From assembly GCF_001632365.1 (NCBI RefSeq), contig NW_024468527.1:142440-206439 (forward strand): a stretch of DNA of 64,000 nucleotides, written 5' to 3'. A program made the position numbers and the translations under genes. The notes under the pieces were generated by a model. The model was not told the DNA's origin. It saw only the letters and a list, made by a program, of their open reading frames with translations, and made no database searches. Positions 22,939 to 36,348 of this stretch are shown here, piece after piece. The stretch's first letter is position 1; each line of letters begins with the position of its first letter. The DNA comes from Laetiporus sulphureus 93-53 (Eukaryota; Basidiomycota; Agaricomycetes; Polyporales; Laetiporaceae).

Positions 22939-24474
22939 ATGGCTACTGCCGCACGAGAGACGGCTCTCCACACGCTTGAGATACGTGCGCGGCCCCCACG
23001 AACCTGGCTTCAGACGCTGAACGGCGTACTATTCCTTGTCGTATTCTTGTTTGGATGCTTGATGATCAATGGCTCGCAAATTGTATTTCTGCTGCCGCTG
23101 AAGCTCTTCCCATTCGCGTGGACCGAGAGGGTATACTATGAAGGCATTCGCTATAGCAAAAGGGCTTTCGGTACCCTCATCGGTGGGTGAATCCATGCAA
23201 TTGCGCTCGAATAACTATTGAAGGCATGAACGTTCTAGTGCTCATGTGCCAGCTATTCTCGCCGACAAAGCTGATGATCACATTCGAGCGGGACGGACAA
23301 GGCCGCTTCTCCGATGAGCAAATTCAGCGACTGGTAGTTCGCGACAGGGAGGGCCGGGTGGTGGGACTGCGCCTGCCCCAGCGTGCAGTGCTCGTTGCGA
23401 ATCATCAGGTGTGCTCGTACCAAAGTGCCTGACTTAAGGATTCTGACCATCATCGCGTACACCGCGTAGATCTACGCTGACTGGTGGTATGCGTGGACTT
23501 TGACGTACTACATGGGTACCTATTCGGATGTCTTTATCGTCCTCAAGGATAGCCTCAAGTGGATCCCCATCATGGGTTGGGTAAGGGCATTTCCAGCGCA
23601 CGCGACATACTGACCTGACCCGCGTGAAAGGGGATGAGGATGTACAACTTCATATTTCTCAAGCGGTCCTGGGCATCGGACCGTTTGCACTTGTCATCGA
23701 GTCTATCCTGGCTTGGCCGTCGTGCCGAGACACAAGATTCTCCCCTGACGTTATTTCTGTACCCCGAAGGCACGCTAGTCAGTAAGAACACGAGACCGCT
23801 TAGCAAGAAATATGCAGACAAGCTGGGGATTGTAAGAACTTTCATGCATCAATGCACGGCTTGTCGCTGAGCTTGTATGGTTACATAGCCCGACCTGACG
23901 CACACTCTTCTTCCTCGTTCAACAGGGCTGCACTGGTCGCTGCGCTCACTCGCCCCGCGTATACCCAGCTTGCAGCTGATTGACATCACCATGGCGTACC
24001 CAGGTGAGCAGAAGTCTGTCAGGTAACCGAGCTGCATGTCTTATCACAGCGCTAGGTATCCCACCCTTCCGATATGGCCAGGATTTCTACACCTTGCGCT
24101 CAATCTTCATTGACCGGGTGCCCCCGCCAAGTGTTCATATGCACATCAGGAACTTCAACGTAGCAAGAGAAGTCCCAATAGGCGATATATCCGCCAGTAA
24201 CCCGAATGTGCTCCCGCACGAATCACCTAAGGAACGGACAATGGAGATTGACATCCCAGAACACGAGAAACAGAAGTTCGAGGTGTGGTTACGGGACCTC
24301 TGGCGCGAGAAGGACACCAAGATTTCCAAGTACCTAGATACTGGTTCCTTTGTCGGCGGTGATGAGGTCGAGATTGAGGTTCCTTTGCGACTACGGCGCG
24401 CCCATGAAGCCCTAGATGCGTTTTGCTTCTTCATGCCGGTAGCAGTCTTTTGGGCATGGTGGCGATTTGGGTGA
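22939..24474 (+). CDS. LPLAT-family acyltransferase (lysophospholipid/lysocardiolipin type)
   Basis: Exons: 22939-23182, 23239-23408, 23470-23580, 23631-23831, 23889-24003, 24056-24474. One N-terminal membrane helix (VLFLVVFLFGCLMINGSQIV) precedes the PlsC-type domain. The acyltransferase motif NHQIYADWWY supplies H-x4-D, and YPEGT is the second conserved block. A third block (MAYPGIPPFRYGQDFY) and a C-terminal hydrophobic segment (CFFMPVAVFWAWW) complete it. The layout resembles the AGPAT/LCLAT1/Cst26 branch, which reacylates lysophospholipids at the ER. Exact substrate cannot be decided by sequence. A TTG-initiated frame begins 33 nt upstream, but the first in-frame ATG is 22939. Confidence 0.85.
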
Positions 24475-24702
24475 GAGGGACTTTTTCGATATAGATGGTG
24501 ATCGCTGTTCATTACATATATATATGGATCGAGTGTAGCGATGGTGTTGTATAATCGCTGTTGTTGGTGCTAATGTCTGTACCCTTGTCTAATGACCTGG
24601 ATTTGTGCATCTAGCGACGTCATGCCAGCTTGTCGAACCACCTCCGCTTTGTACTGATGTGACGCACCGTCCGGGACTGGCATCAAACACGGTGTCCCAG
24701 CA

Positions 24703-25159
24703 ATGACGCGAAAAATCGCGTGGCTAGGGAAGGGTCATGAACGGGGCCTATTGCAGCCCAGCCCGTTCTCTCTGCTCCTCAATTTGCTTGACCATGAACA
24801 AGCTCGTGTCGAGGAAACGATCGACGCAATTTGCGAGGCAGCTCTCCTCCGAGCGCGAGAACCGCGTAGATGGAGTACCCGTGATGCACCTACGCGCACG
24901 CATAGTCAGGAAACAGAGATATTGAGCGAGGCAGGAGGACATACTTGTCCCAGCACATGCTAGTCAATGTATGGATGGACTGGTGGAGGCGCGCCTGTGC
25001 CTGCTCGGTCTCTACGAACTGCGCGAGCTCTTTCTGCACATGTCACGTCTCAGCAGATCACAAAGCAATGCGGTAGACGCAACCGACCTGCGTGGCCTCA
25101 TCGAACTTGTCAGCCATTTTTGTCGGCAGACTCAGCAAGTGGGAGGTGGTGGGTCCTAG
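24703..25159 (+). CDS. Small unclassified helical protein, two exons
   Basis: Proposed exons are 24703-24865 and 24927-25159, joined by a 61-nt intron that starts GTAGAT and ends TTGAG. The joined frame is about 130 residues with two alpha-helical blocks (FSLLLNLLDHEQARVEETID and MDGLVEARLCLLGLYELREL). The frame also contains DLRGLIELVSHFCRQ. Composition and helix periodicity look coding, but I do not recognise the family. Both splice signals are weak, and the protein could be the relic of a longer gene. Low confidence. Confidence 0.35.
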
Positions 25160-27215
25160 GAGGCGTCGTTGCCGGCGGCCACACGTACAGGACTTTTCGT
25201 CCTAACCTAAAGCGGAAGCTGTCACGGTCATGTGACTAGCTTGTCGCGTCCGACTCGAAGTCGCCGGTGTGCGACGTTCGTAAGAGCATCTCCAGTGCGA
25301 ACAAATGCATCGACTGCAGGAGCATCTATCATGCATGGAGCATAGTATATATACCTAACTCATTTTCATTCCTGCTACGAACAAAACAAGACAGAATCAC
25401 ACATTTCAGTTAATTGCAGTTCCATCGCGAAGCGGACGCGCCAAACTCGATGGACATGAGTCACACGCTGTTGAACAACTCACCGCTGAGTCGGACCTTT
25501 GAGGTCTGATACGCTAGGATGGGCAATACCTGGAGCAAAATTCTTGACTACATTACCAAGCGACATGTCTGAGGCGATAAAGCGCTCGACATACAATATC
25601 AGATAACTCAGAAGACCGATCCATCGGCACTGCATGCGTGTTGACGTATTGCGAACTCGAAGTGAGCGTCTTGGAGGAGAAGGGATGATGCGGTCTCCTA
25701 ACTCACACAAGGTTCCGCCCTTGAACGTTGAACGGTGAGTTTAACAATGCTTGCGAACAACCTGCCGGCCTGGTTTCTGCTTCGAGCAATGGGTTCGACA
25801 AGATTGTCACCGATATCGAGTCTAGCACCTCCAGATGCAGATTGTATTGGTTAAAAAAGCGGGATTACGTGAACGGTCACTGTCAGTGGAACAGCAACTC
25901 AATTCTGGGGACCCAGGTGTCAAGTCGATTATCAGTTGCCACGCATTGATTACAGCACGGACACTGTATCTTTCCGCATGGACAACGTAAGAAAGTTCCA
26001 TAGGGGGAATCTAAGCCTGAAAACAGAGGCGACGAGCCCGAATTGGCCCGGGCATACAACCTTCAGGGTCAACTGTTCAAATACAGTTTGACCCTCGGTA
26101 CCCGCGGCAGATAGACGCATATCGGCAGAGAACCACACCCGTGTTCTTCTTGACAAGCGAGCCATTCATGTTTCTTGGCGCCCAAAAGCTTACTGCAATT
26201 CAATGGCAATTTGCTGGATCACTTACAGATGCTAATCGTAGGAAGTTTGATAGGAGCGAGATAGCCGGAAGAAAGGGGTGCGGCCATACGGACTGTTCGA
26301 GACTACCGGGGCACTGGATGACGACTGAACTCTACGTCGGGAAGAAATGTTTTGACACAGCAATAGAACACTCTGTTCGAGTCAGCCTCTGCGCGGTTGA
26401 ACCGCTAGCGCCGGGATGAGATATGTGGCGCTGACGTGCATTACATGAAGCGGAGGTGAGTAGCCTGCAGATTTCCTTGATAGCCGATGAGAGTAAGTAC
26501 TCTTTGCGCCCGTGCTCGGTGCCTGCCAACACGCGCACTGCTGGCGGTGGAGGAACGGGACGCGAGTGGCCCAGAATAGGACAGAAGTTTGTCGTGTCGG
26601 CGCGTTGGAGAGGAGTGTCTAACGCCGTGACGCAGATAGATCGCGCGAGATAGAAGGAGGAGGAAAGCAAGGAGAGCCGGACGCTGGGGAGGTGCAGGGT
26701 GCGGTGGCGGCGAGGGCTGAAAATGGAGGAGGAGGGGGAAGAATTTGCATCCGCGAAGGTGCCGTGAGGGCGTTGGGAGGCGGAGATCAGCCTGTGAGAT
26801 CGTTTCGGCGCTTGTCACGTTCTCTCCTCAGCCACCAAAGGCCTGGTCGACAAAATCTCCAGATGGACCCATAACCTGGGTAAATATTGTTTCCATATTT
26901 TCCCCGCCCTCCTCTCTCCTCCTACCCTCACTTCCACGCTCCCACCGCTCTCTGATAGACTCCCATCGGCCTTCTTTCGGTGCACTTGCGTTTGTCAATT
27001 TTCGATATTTCTTTTCTTTCTCTTTTAGCACCCATCGATCCTCTTTGAGCTGATGTGTATCGGACCAAGCATACTGTCTCCACCGCACACGTGAGATACA
27101 ACTCAAGCACTAGACCCCGCTTTCCATTTTTCCGTATAAAGCATGGATGAAGAACACACCAGCGCCTCCTCAGAGGGTCAGTGGTACTTTCCGTGGCAAC
27201 TCCCTCCTTCTCTTC
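25160..27215. other. Gene-poor interval (2 kb)
   Basis: No frame here has family resemblance or consistent splice signals. The purine-rich block about 26440-26780 gives long reverse-strand frames that are Pro/Arg/Leu-rich artefacts. The C/T-rich stretch 26880-27140 looks like the 5' leader and promoter of the Ies1-like gene. Old degraded transposon DNA cannot be excluded. Confidence 0.4.
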
Positions 27216-29180
27216 ATGGCGTCATCCAGCTTTACAGATCGTCTCTCGTCCTTGCCTACCGTCCAGACATGGAACCCACAACAGGTCAACACTCCGTAAG
27301 CAGTTACTATATTCGCACGCTTTCTTAGGGGTAGCCGCTGAATTCCTGCGCGTAGTCCACAATATTTGGGCCGGAAAACCTTGCCAATAAAGCGCGCAGA
27401 CGCAGAAATGCTGACCCGCGCAGACCTCCAATATGATCTCCTCTATTATATCTTCGCCGATCGTACCGTGGCCTTCATTGATGCGTTGGCACCCGGAAAA
27501 CCCATGGTCAACTTCTGCGACCTCTATGTTAACGCACTGTACAACTCGAACAAATGCTCCAAGGTGCTGAAGGACAAGATGGTTGAGACCCCGGCATTCG
27601 CCATTGAATTCGCGAAAATCTCGCTCCTCACTAACGTTGGCAGAATAAATACCACCATGGCCTGTATGTCTCCACTGCATCGTCTCGTGCGGTTTGCGCG
27701 GCATGTTTACTCATTGAGCCCCTTCCGTCTAGTCTTTCCGGAGATGAAAACAGCCTTGCGGAGCTATCATCCCGTGCCTTCCCTGCAAAAGACAGATGGA
27801 AATCTGCAGGATGCCCCTCGCATCAAGAACTGCCTCAAGGCTGCACTCTTGCCTGAAGAATTCAGAGGGACGCCGCCCTCTACCCCCGCGGAAATATTAG
27901 ATCGAGCGGTATGGCTTTGCAGGATGTTCCATTCTTTGCATTACCGATTGACGCTACGAATTTAGCGAGCGGGACATATTCCTCCGACCAGTGTCGTCAA
28001 CCTCATCTTTGTTCTTTCAAACTCGAATAATGCTCAGGCAGGTTCCGCTGTCATTGGTCCCAACCGGAACTAACTGTCAAATAAATTTGATATAGCAAAT
28101 TGCGCATAGCCATTTTGATGCGCCTGTCGAATTTCTGGATCTGTTCCTTCCCGTCAATTTGTCCTCGGCATCGCGCGCGAGAGCGTTCCTGTGGCTTATG
28201 TTCCACTATCTGCAAGGTCCGGATAATCCTAATCCGTTCGATGATGAGTACTCTCGCGTAAACCCGGGTAAGGTTCCCCGTCTGTGCAATCTGTCTCGGG
28301 AGGAGATGGACCAGGAGAATGTCGACCCCGTTGAGGAACTGGACTGGGGTAGGCGCATGAGCGCGCAAAGGAGCAAGTTCTTGAAAGAGCTCGTCGATGA
28401 GATGGAGAATGAGAAGAACCGCCAGAAGGACACTCCGATGCCCAGCGCTCCGTCGTCCAGTATTACAGGTCAGTTGAATCGCTGCGAATTCCGACTTCAG
28501 CCGATTGTTGCACGTTACTGACAAGCTGGCTCTATTAATCAGCGCAGGACCTCGCTGCTATTAGGCGTACTCGGATACAGCGGCAAAACGCTTCGACTCC
28601 GGGTGCAACTTCGGGCGGTAGTCGTGGGTCGTCAGTGTCGCGTGAATATCCCGTTCATCCTCATGCCGTCATCGAGCCGGCTTCCCGTCCACCTATCCGA
28701 GCGCGGCTTTACGAGGGTGCGCTAGCTCGTTAATTACTCCTCTAAGCCGCGTATGATTGACTTGAATGCTTCGCACAGGTGAGCCTCAAGAACGCAGCAT
28801 GCTAGAACGTCAGTGAGAGCTATTTCCGGACTGATATACTCACTCTTCATCCCGATTACCTACAGACGCATGGCACATCGGTAATACCATCGATCCGCTC
28901 ATGGATTCGGATGAAGAGGCAGACGAGCACGTGAGGCTTGACTACAGTGCGTTCCTGTCAGCTTCGGAGATTTGATTGTATGGCACTCACGGGCTGGCAT
29001 TCGTAAGACCGCCGCTTGCGTGTCCTATCACGCCTCAGGGGCAAAGAGCCTACACCTGAACCGGAGCCCGACCCAAATGCATCGGTTGGCCATGGTCATT
29101 ACTCGTTTCAACGTCAGACTGGAGGTGGGTCTGATGCAGCAACTACGGGACGGCTGCAGCAGGTACATACATGGCAGTGA
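27216..29180 (+). CDS. Ies1-like INO80 complex subunit, copy 2
   Basis: Exons: 27216-27295, 27356-27663, 27733-27908, 27966-28037, 28096-28468, 28543-28716, 28779-28808, 28866-28946, 29008-29180. All phases close. It starts MASSSFTDRLSSLPTVQTWN. The conserved core includes KRADAEMLTRADLQYDLLYY, FAIEFAKISLLTNVGRINTT, SYHPVPSLQKTDGN, PPTSVVNLIFVLSN and SSASRARAFLWLMFHY. The tail includes RPPIRARLYEG, DPLMDSDEEADEHVRLDYN and VLSRLRGKEPTPEPEPDP. Intron positions match copy 1, and the exon with DSDEEADEH is 81 nt in both. The intron at 28038-28095 needs a GC donor (CAG|GCAGGT). An earlier in-frame-looking ATG at 27143 does not join the conserved frame, so 27216 is preferred. Assignment to Ies1 is inference. 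Confidence 0.75.
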
Positions 29181-29948
29181 CTCGAACGCCTCATTGATGC
29201 TATTGTCTTGCCAAGCGGCTCGTCTCCCCGGACTTGCTGCGCCATCGTTAATATTGGTTCCAATCGCGAGATTGGCGACCAGTTCGTCCGGTGACGTTCT
29301 CTGGATTCAGCTTTCGTGATTGTTTCATCTTCTCATCCACTCCGACGTCATCCACCCGTTTTCTCGATCGTGATATGTATAATCGAGAACGTGCTTGCAA
29401 TCTCATATATGTTGTTGTTATTCCAGCATGTTGTGCGAGATGTCAACAGCAGAACCACCTTCGATATTCGCGAAACGTGTGTGAGGCCTGTCTCACGCAC
29501 ATCGAGATTATGATTATCACGCCCATGAAGAACCTGATAATTTGTTGAACTTTTGGAAGACAGGGCACAGCCCTTCCATCTGTATTGGCACTGGGTCACT
29601 AGCTGGTCACGTAAAGAAAGAAATGCGAATGTGCCCGTGCTGAAAGTAACAGTATGCTCTATCTGTGCGAAGAACAGCACTGAGACAGGATGGATCTACC
29701 TCTCCTCTCCGAGCTTCCATGCCGAAGAAATAAATAAACTAGCGCCATGATACAATCACCCCCCTACACAGGATTCCAATCGTATGAAGATGCTACAAAA
29801 CAAGAAGCAGGATCAAGGTCAGAATCAATCAAGTCACGGTCCAGTCGTCAGAGTCGGTAATCGTCCACAATTCAGTCCATGTAAATCAAAGCCACGAAAC
29901 GACAGGACGGAGACCGCATGCCGGGAAAACGCCGGCCAAGATACGCGT
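29181..29948. other. Convergent 3' intergenic region
   Basis: Between the stop of Ies1-like copy 2 (+) and the stop of the next gene (-). It has AT-rich stretches and no supported gene. Confidence 0.45.
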
Positions 29949-31277
29949 TCAGAAAGCTCCGGGAAGCGCAAGGACTGGATGCGAGAATCCAGAACGTCCC
30001 ATCTCCTGCAGCTCAGGTGGAGCACTGCGCCGACGGAGCTTCCGTTCGTGCTCCTCCTGGGGCGAGAATCCAACAATGTCAGACGTGGCGGCTGTGGGAG
30101 GGAGCGTGCGACGCCTGAGTCGAGTCAGCATCTTTCGCGCGGTATCCTCGCGTGAAGCTAGGCTTGCATTCAGCGCAAGGAGATTAGACTCGGTGATCTG
30201 AGTCGGGGATGTCGTAGCCGTGCGCGGGACCAGCGTAGTGGTAACTTCCAGGCCCGGAGGAGGGGACAGAGTGGGAGAGGCCGGAGGGAGGCAAGGTTTG
30301 GGTTCACGGATTGTTATCTTCGGAAACTCTGCTGTCCGAGCAGACCTTGTTGGGAACTGCAAGCGGCCCACGGCAGTCGGAGGCGGGCGTCTCGCCTGTG
30401 CGACAGGCACCGGATCGATTTGAATAAGCTGTGGCGCTTGCCCGGGAGGAGACTGTCTGCCTGATTGCAAGAAGGCTGGCAACCGTGCCGATGCACGAGA
30501 CGGCGAGCGGCTTTTGCTTACGGGTCCCGCGACGTGAGAGCCGAGGCGTGCAGTTATCTGATCAAGCGAAGGCAAGGGCTTCCGCTTACTGAACACCGGC
30601 GCCGATTTCAGGGGAGTGTCATGAGCAGCATGACTGGCCAGACGGAACTCCACCTGCTCGACCCAAGGCTCGCGGACGGGTGCATTACGCTGATGCTGCG
30701 ACAATGACTCGAACATGGCGATAGGGGAGTCCAGACCAGGAGAAGGCAAGGTGTAGTGAAAGATGGCCGGAGACTCGGGAGGTGTCTTCGGTGTCAGCGT
30801 AGCGGTGGGCGATGGCGGAGCCTGCACCTTTGACAGGAACAAGGCACGACGCTCGACTGGCAAAACATAACGGCGAATTGCAACAATGAATTAGGATATC
30901 GGTACTCCAGGCAAGATGGACATGGACTGACCCTGTTTGCTTTTATGAGCCTTGATTGCTATCTCTTTCCGGAGATCCATCGGTTTCTTCGCACCCAACC
31001 CCACGTTCCTCTCTCTAGAGGCTCTGAGAAGTGCTTCGAACCGCTCTCTTTCCAAGCCCCTTCCCCTTACAGAGTCTACCGGACGCAAGGGAGAAAGGTT
31101 CCTCGGAGAGAGCATTGGAGGTGGCGACAGCAGAGTCGCCCTCCAGCCGTCATCGTCCTCAACAAGCGGCTGATTCTTGGAGAAACTGGGCGAGAACGGC
31201 GAGAACGGCTCGGATTCGGGCTCTTGGGGGGATGCAAGGGAGATGGAGATCTCAGGAATAGGCGGGATTGCAAGCAT
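29949..31277 (-). CDS. Agaricomycete conserved hypothetical protein, two exons
   Basis: Exons: 31277-30932 and 30856-29949, joined by a 75-nt intron. The product is about 417 residues. It begins MLAIPPIPEISISL and contains a basic helical block with RFEALLRASRERNVGLGAKK, followed by DLRKEIAIKAHKSKQ. The splice restores VERRALFLSKVQAPPSPTAT. The rest is Pro/Ser-rich with scattered basic clusters and a final helical segment (SREDTARKMLTRLRRRTLPP). No enzymatic motif or transmembrane segment is visible. From memory, similar ERRALFLSKV proteins recur in mushroom genomes without known function; it is probably cytosolic or nuclear and mostly disordered. Confidence 0.6.
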
Positions 31278-32065
31278 TATGTGTACGATACTGTGGAAAG
31301 AGCGACTCGAACAGATGATAGATACAGACTGGACAGAACGAGTTGATACAGATGAAGGGAGTTGGGTAGGCGACCAGCACCAGTGCAAGTTAGCACAGCG
31401 TTCGCACCGGAGAAGACGGCCGGGCCCTGTGGGGGAATAAAGAGAAGGAGGAGGAAAGAGTTGAGAAGAAAACACACCAGCAGCACGGGAACCGCAGACA
31501 GGGAGGCACGCGCAACGATGGTACACACCTTTTACGCTTGTTCTCTGCACACCGCCTTGTCTCACTACTCCCATCACATCTCTGCCTCTGCCCTAGCAAC
31601 CGGCAGCGGGGTTCCAGGTAATCATCGTTGGCATCAGCTTTTCCTTTGTCCTCGACAGAATATCCGCAGCCAGCGGCGGTGCTGCGAGCTCTCGTCGCCT
31701 CGCTCAGTGATTGCGTATGGCCTGGACATCGCCCCCGCTGGAATCAATGCACTGCCCATCAGGTGCAGGACGCCCGTGATGCATAGCCGCCAACACCTTC
31801 CACGTACGTTCGAGCTTCACGGACTATTCTCACCGAGCAGTTTCCTGTCAATTGTTGTCATGCAGAGAAAGGCAGCCCACACGACGTCGTCGCAACGCGA
31901 TTCTGGCTTCTGGACCCTACAACGCTTCTTCGTCGCAGCTATCATGTGCCTCGGCTTAGCTGCGAGCTGTGGATGCGACCTTTCGAGCAAGAACGTCGTG
32001 CTCTGTACAATACAAGCTGCCTTTCCCGCCGTCCTCCAACGTTAGCACTATCTGCATCCCACCAC
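31278..32065 (+). other. Intergenic stretch with a weak possible gene
   Basis: An ATG at 31518 opens a frame. A plausible GTACGT...CATGCAG intron (about 31803-31865) joins a frame containing SPHDVVATRFWLLDPTTLL and RRALYNTSCLSRR. That frame would run antisense into the last exon of LYS1 and end near 32165. I could not build a convincing complete model and do not recognise the product. Otherwise the stretch carries the divergent promoter of the hypothetical gene and the LYS1 3' end. Confidence 0.2.
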
Positions 32066-33355
<1,290 letters not shown>

Positions 33356-33526
33356 ATCGCAAGCAGGTCAAGTCTGATCGTAACCTTTTCTTTTCAAGTC
33401 AAAAGTTTCGTTGACTCTGCATGACTCTGGCGTCTAATACCGTATATGTCTGTCACGTGGCATTCTGATCGATCACTTCCCATAAACGGCCGGTCTGCAA
33501 GTGCAAGGCCACACACTCGCATCGAC
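33356..33526. promoter_or_regulatory. Divergent LYS1/KAE1 promoter
   Basis: Only 171 bp separate the two ATGs, so both transcripts must start from the same short interval. No general motif could be assigned with confidence. The layout itself is the evidence. Confidence 0.5.
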
Positions 33527-35015
33527 ATGCCAGGCAGAGTCCGTAAACGATCTCCCCTCAAAAATATCGGTATGCGGAAAAGCACGCAGGCTATAGCCAT
33601 GCGGACCTCACTTGCTCTGCAGACAGGTCGTACATCGCCTTAGGCCTTGAAGGATCCGCGAACAAGTTTGGAGCAGGCATTATCCGACATGACCCTGACG
33701 GCTCGACGACGGTGATGTCCAATATTAGGCACACGTATGTCACACCTCCAGGAGAAGGGTTCCTTCCCAGAGATACTGCGCAACATCATCGCGAATGGGC
33801 CTCGACAGTAATCAACGATGCCTTGAAGAAAGCGGGTGTGTCCTTGCATGATATCGATTGTATCTGCTACACGAAGGGTATGTGATCCAGGTGGCTCCTG
33901 CACTTCTGTTACGTATGGAATAACGTGAGTCTCTCAGGCCCTGGTATGGGGGCGCCGCTCGTCTCCGTTGCCCTCGTTGCGCGGACCCTGTCTCTCCTCT
34001 ACAACAAGCCTCTGGTAGGCGTCAATCACTGCGTTGGTCGTAAGCAGGTCGCAAGGTTACCATACGATGCCTGTCTTAATTTACCCCCTTAGATATCGAA
34101 ATGGGGCGACAGATTACAGGGGCACAGAATCCAGTGGTATTATACGTATCCGGAGGCAACACGCAAGTGATCGCATATTCTCAGCAGTGCTATCGCATTT
34201 TCGGAGAGACGCTTGATATCGCCGTTGGAAATTGTCTTGACCGGTTCGCCAGAGTCATTAATTTGAGCAACGACCCGAGCCCCGGGTATAACATTGAACA
34301 GGAAGCAAAGAAGTAAGAGGTCTGCTGTCTCCAGATATGGCGCGATGAGAATAATGTGATACGCAGAGGAGAGCGCCTGCTTCCACTTCCGTACGCGACG
34401 AAGGGAATGGACGTCAGTCTCTCCGGCATCCTGACTTCCACAGAAGCGTATACTATGGATAAACGGTTCCGACCGAACGGCCCGCGGGATGAGGCGGACA
34501 CGGACATCATCACACCGCAGGATTTGTGCTTCTCTCTTCAAGAGACAGTATATGCAATGCTCGTAGAAATTACGGAACGAGCCATGGCCCACATCGGGAG
34601 CAAGGAGGTCCTCATTGTCGGCGGTGTCGGTTGTCAGTGTCATGAGGATTACATTTGCGGCATCTTTACTGATCTTCTGCCTACAATAGGCAACGAGCGT
34701 TTACAGGAGATGATGGGCGTCATGGCAAAGGAGCGTGGAGGAAAGGTATTTGCCACCGACGAGAGGTGAGTGCGTTCGTTTTGCCATCGGCACCTCACGC
34801 TGATGTGCCCATATCACAGGTTCTGCATCGATAATGGCATCATGATTGCCCAAGCCGGACTGTTGAGTTATCGGATGGGCTTCCAGACTCCCTTAGCGAA
34901 GAGTACATGCACACAGAGGTAGTTTCTTGCTATGAACAAAGCCGTTATAGCGCCACTCACGTCCAAATGTCGCAGGTTCCGAACAGATGAAGTGCATGTA
35001 GCGTGGAGAGCATGA
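33527..35015 (+). CDS. KAE1: KEOPS subunit Kae1 (tRNA threonylcarbamoyladenosine transferase)
   Basis: Exons: 33527-33569, 33623-33877, 33938-34039, 34093-34312, 34367-34632, 34690-34765, 34820-34918, 34976-35015. Kae1 is the catalytic subunit of the KEOPS complex that makes t6A37 on ANN-decoding tRNAs. Landmarks: [26 protein letters not shown], the metal-binding NHCVGHIEMGRQ (built across the intron 34040-34092), [66 protein letters not shown] and [19 protein letters not shown]. The splice at 34632/34690 gives GCNERL only with a GTCAGT donor. The N-terminal exon (43 nt) is the least certain; a short basic leader is otherwise unusual for this family. Confidence 0.93.
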
Positions 35016-35266
35016 TGCACGGTGTATTCACGCGACAGTGAAGACACAACCCCGCTTTCTCGATTCTTTCCTTCACCATTCACCATCAATTCTTCTGTCA
35101 ATTCTTCTATCAATAGGCTGTCTACGTCAATACACATTGTTATATAATCAAGACCTGATAACTACGAGAAGATTGTATCTGTATGACTCTACATAGATCG
35201 CAAAAAACCGCTATTCGTTCGTGAGATATGCTGTCCACGGCAGCCTAAGAGATGATTGCATCTGAG

Positions 35267-36348
35267 TCAGCGCTGCGCGACATTCGAGGATACCAGCTTC
35301 CAGCCTGCGCTATCCGACGCCTGCATTTCTCCCTCCAACTTTTCATATCGATCCCACCACCACTGGTTCACTTCTTCGTGGTCGCCGCCAGCTCCGGGCG
35401 GCTGAGTCCACGGTTTATCGTTCAAAATGTAGTGCAGACATCGCACCTCCTCGTCGCGCCATAGCGGTTTGTGTACGATCCTCAGCGTCTTGAGCGCATT
35501 ATAGCACCACGGCAGAGGCTTCCATTTTCCGCTAAAAAAGACCGCAAGGAGGTCCTGATCGGGAAAGGAGAAGGTGGGTACAAGAGGCGATGTGGAGAGG
35601 AAGTGTCTAATGGCGACAAAGAGGCTTTCTGATGGATTAAGCACGACCGTTCCGGAGTTTAGGAGGTTGTAAGGGCGCGGACTGGTTTCTGTGATGAGCG
35701 GCGGCGACGTGAGTGCCGTTGGATGTACCATCGGGGTATGCGCACAGTTGTCGGGGATCCTGGAGGGATTTATCGGGACAAGTAATTGGCGAGTGTGAAA
35801 CACTCTCACCAGTCCGAAGGGTAATGCGGTAGCTTGCGCGGATTGCACGCGCATACGTGGACGGCGGCAATCCAGTCTTTGGGTAGCGCGATTTCCATTA
35901 ACTCGTCCATGTTTCTCATGACAACCATATCGGAGTCGAGCATAACGACACGCTGAAATAGAAGCGTTAGTTGCGGAAGTAGGATTGCCTGGTCGGCGTA
36001 CTTCGTATTCTGTAAGCTCGAATGCTCTGTTGAAACTGACGTCAGCACATGAATGGATCTGTCATAAAGTTTTTTTTCTCACCTCAGCTTTGTCCATGTA
36101 TCCATGAAACGCTCATCGTGAGCATGGAGGTTATGGGTGCCCTCTTCGGGTAGAAGATGGTCTACGGTCCGCGTAGTAATCCCCCTCCTTCGCAAGACGT
36201 CCATAACGTCTTGGGGTAGATTTGTCGTTACCATGATTACCAGCGGGTACTTTGAACCCACGGAAACCAGACAGTAATGCAGCACTAGTGCGCCGGGGAG
36301 GTAGGATGCTTTGGTTAGCAATGTGACATACGCTGCTTTGCGAGACAT
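35267..36348 (-). CDS. Glycosyltransferase family 8 (glycogenin/galactinol-synthase-like)
   Basis: Exons (5' to 3'): 36348-36083, 36026-36002, 35952-35810, 35759-35267. The start MSRKAAYVTLLTKASYLPGA is typical of GT8, followed by TWTKLRAFELTEYERVVML. The metal-binding motif is DSDMVVMRNMDEL (D-x-D). A VHVCACNPRKLPHYPSDW block and WIPDNCAHTP follow, then LLNSGTVVLNPSE and DQDLLAVFF. It should transfer a hexose from a nucleotide sugar; the exact acceptor is unknown. Exon 2 is just 25 nt, and only with it does the conserved FELTEYERVVML reading frame form. No signal peptide is seen, so a cytosolic enzyme is likely. Confidence 0.85.
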
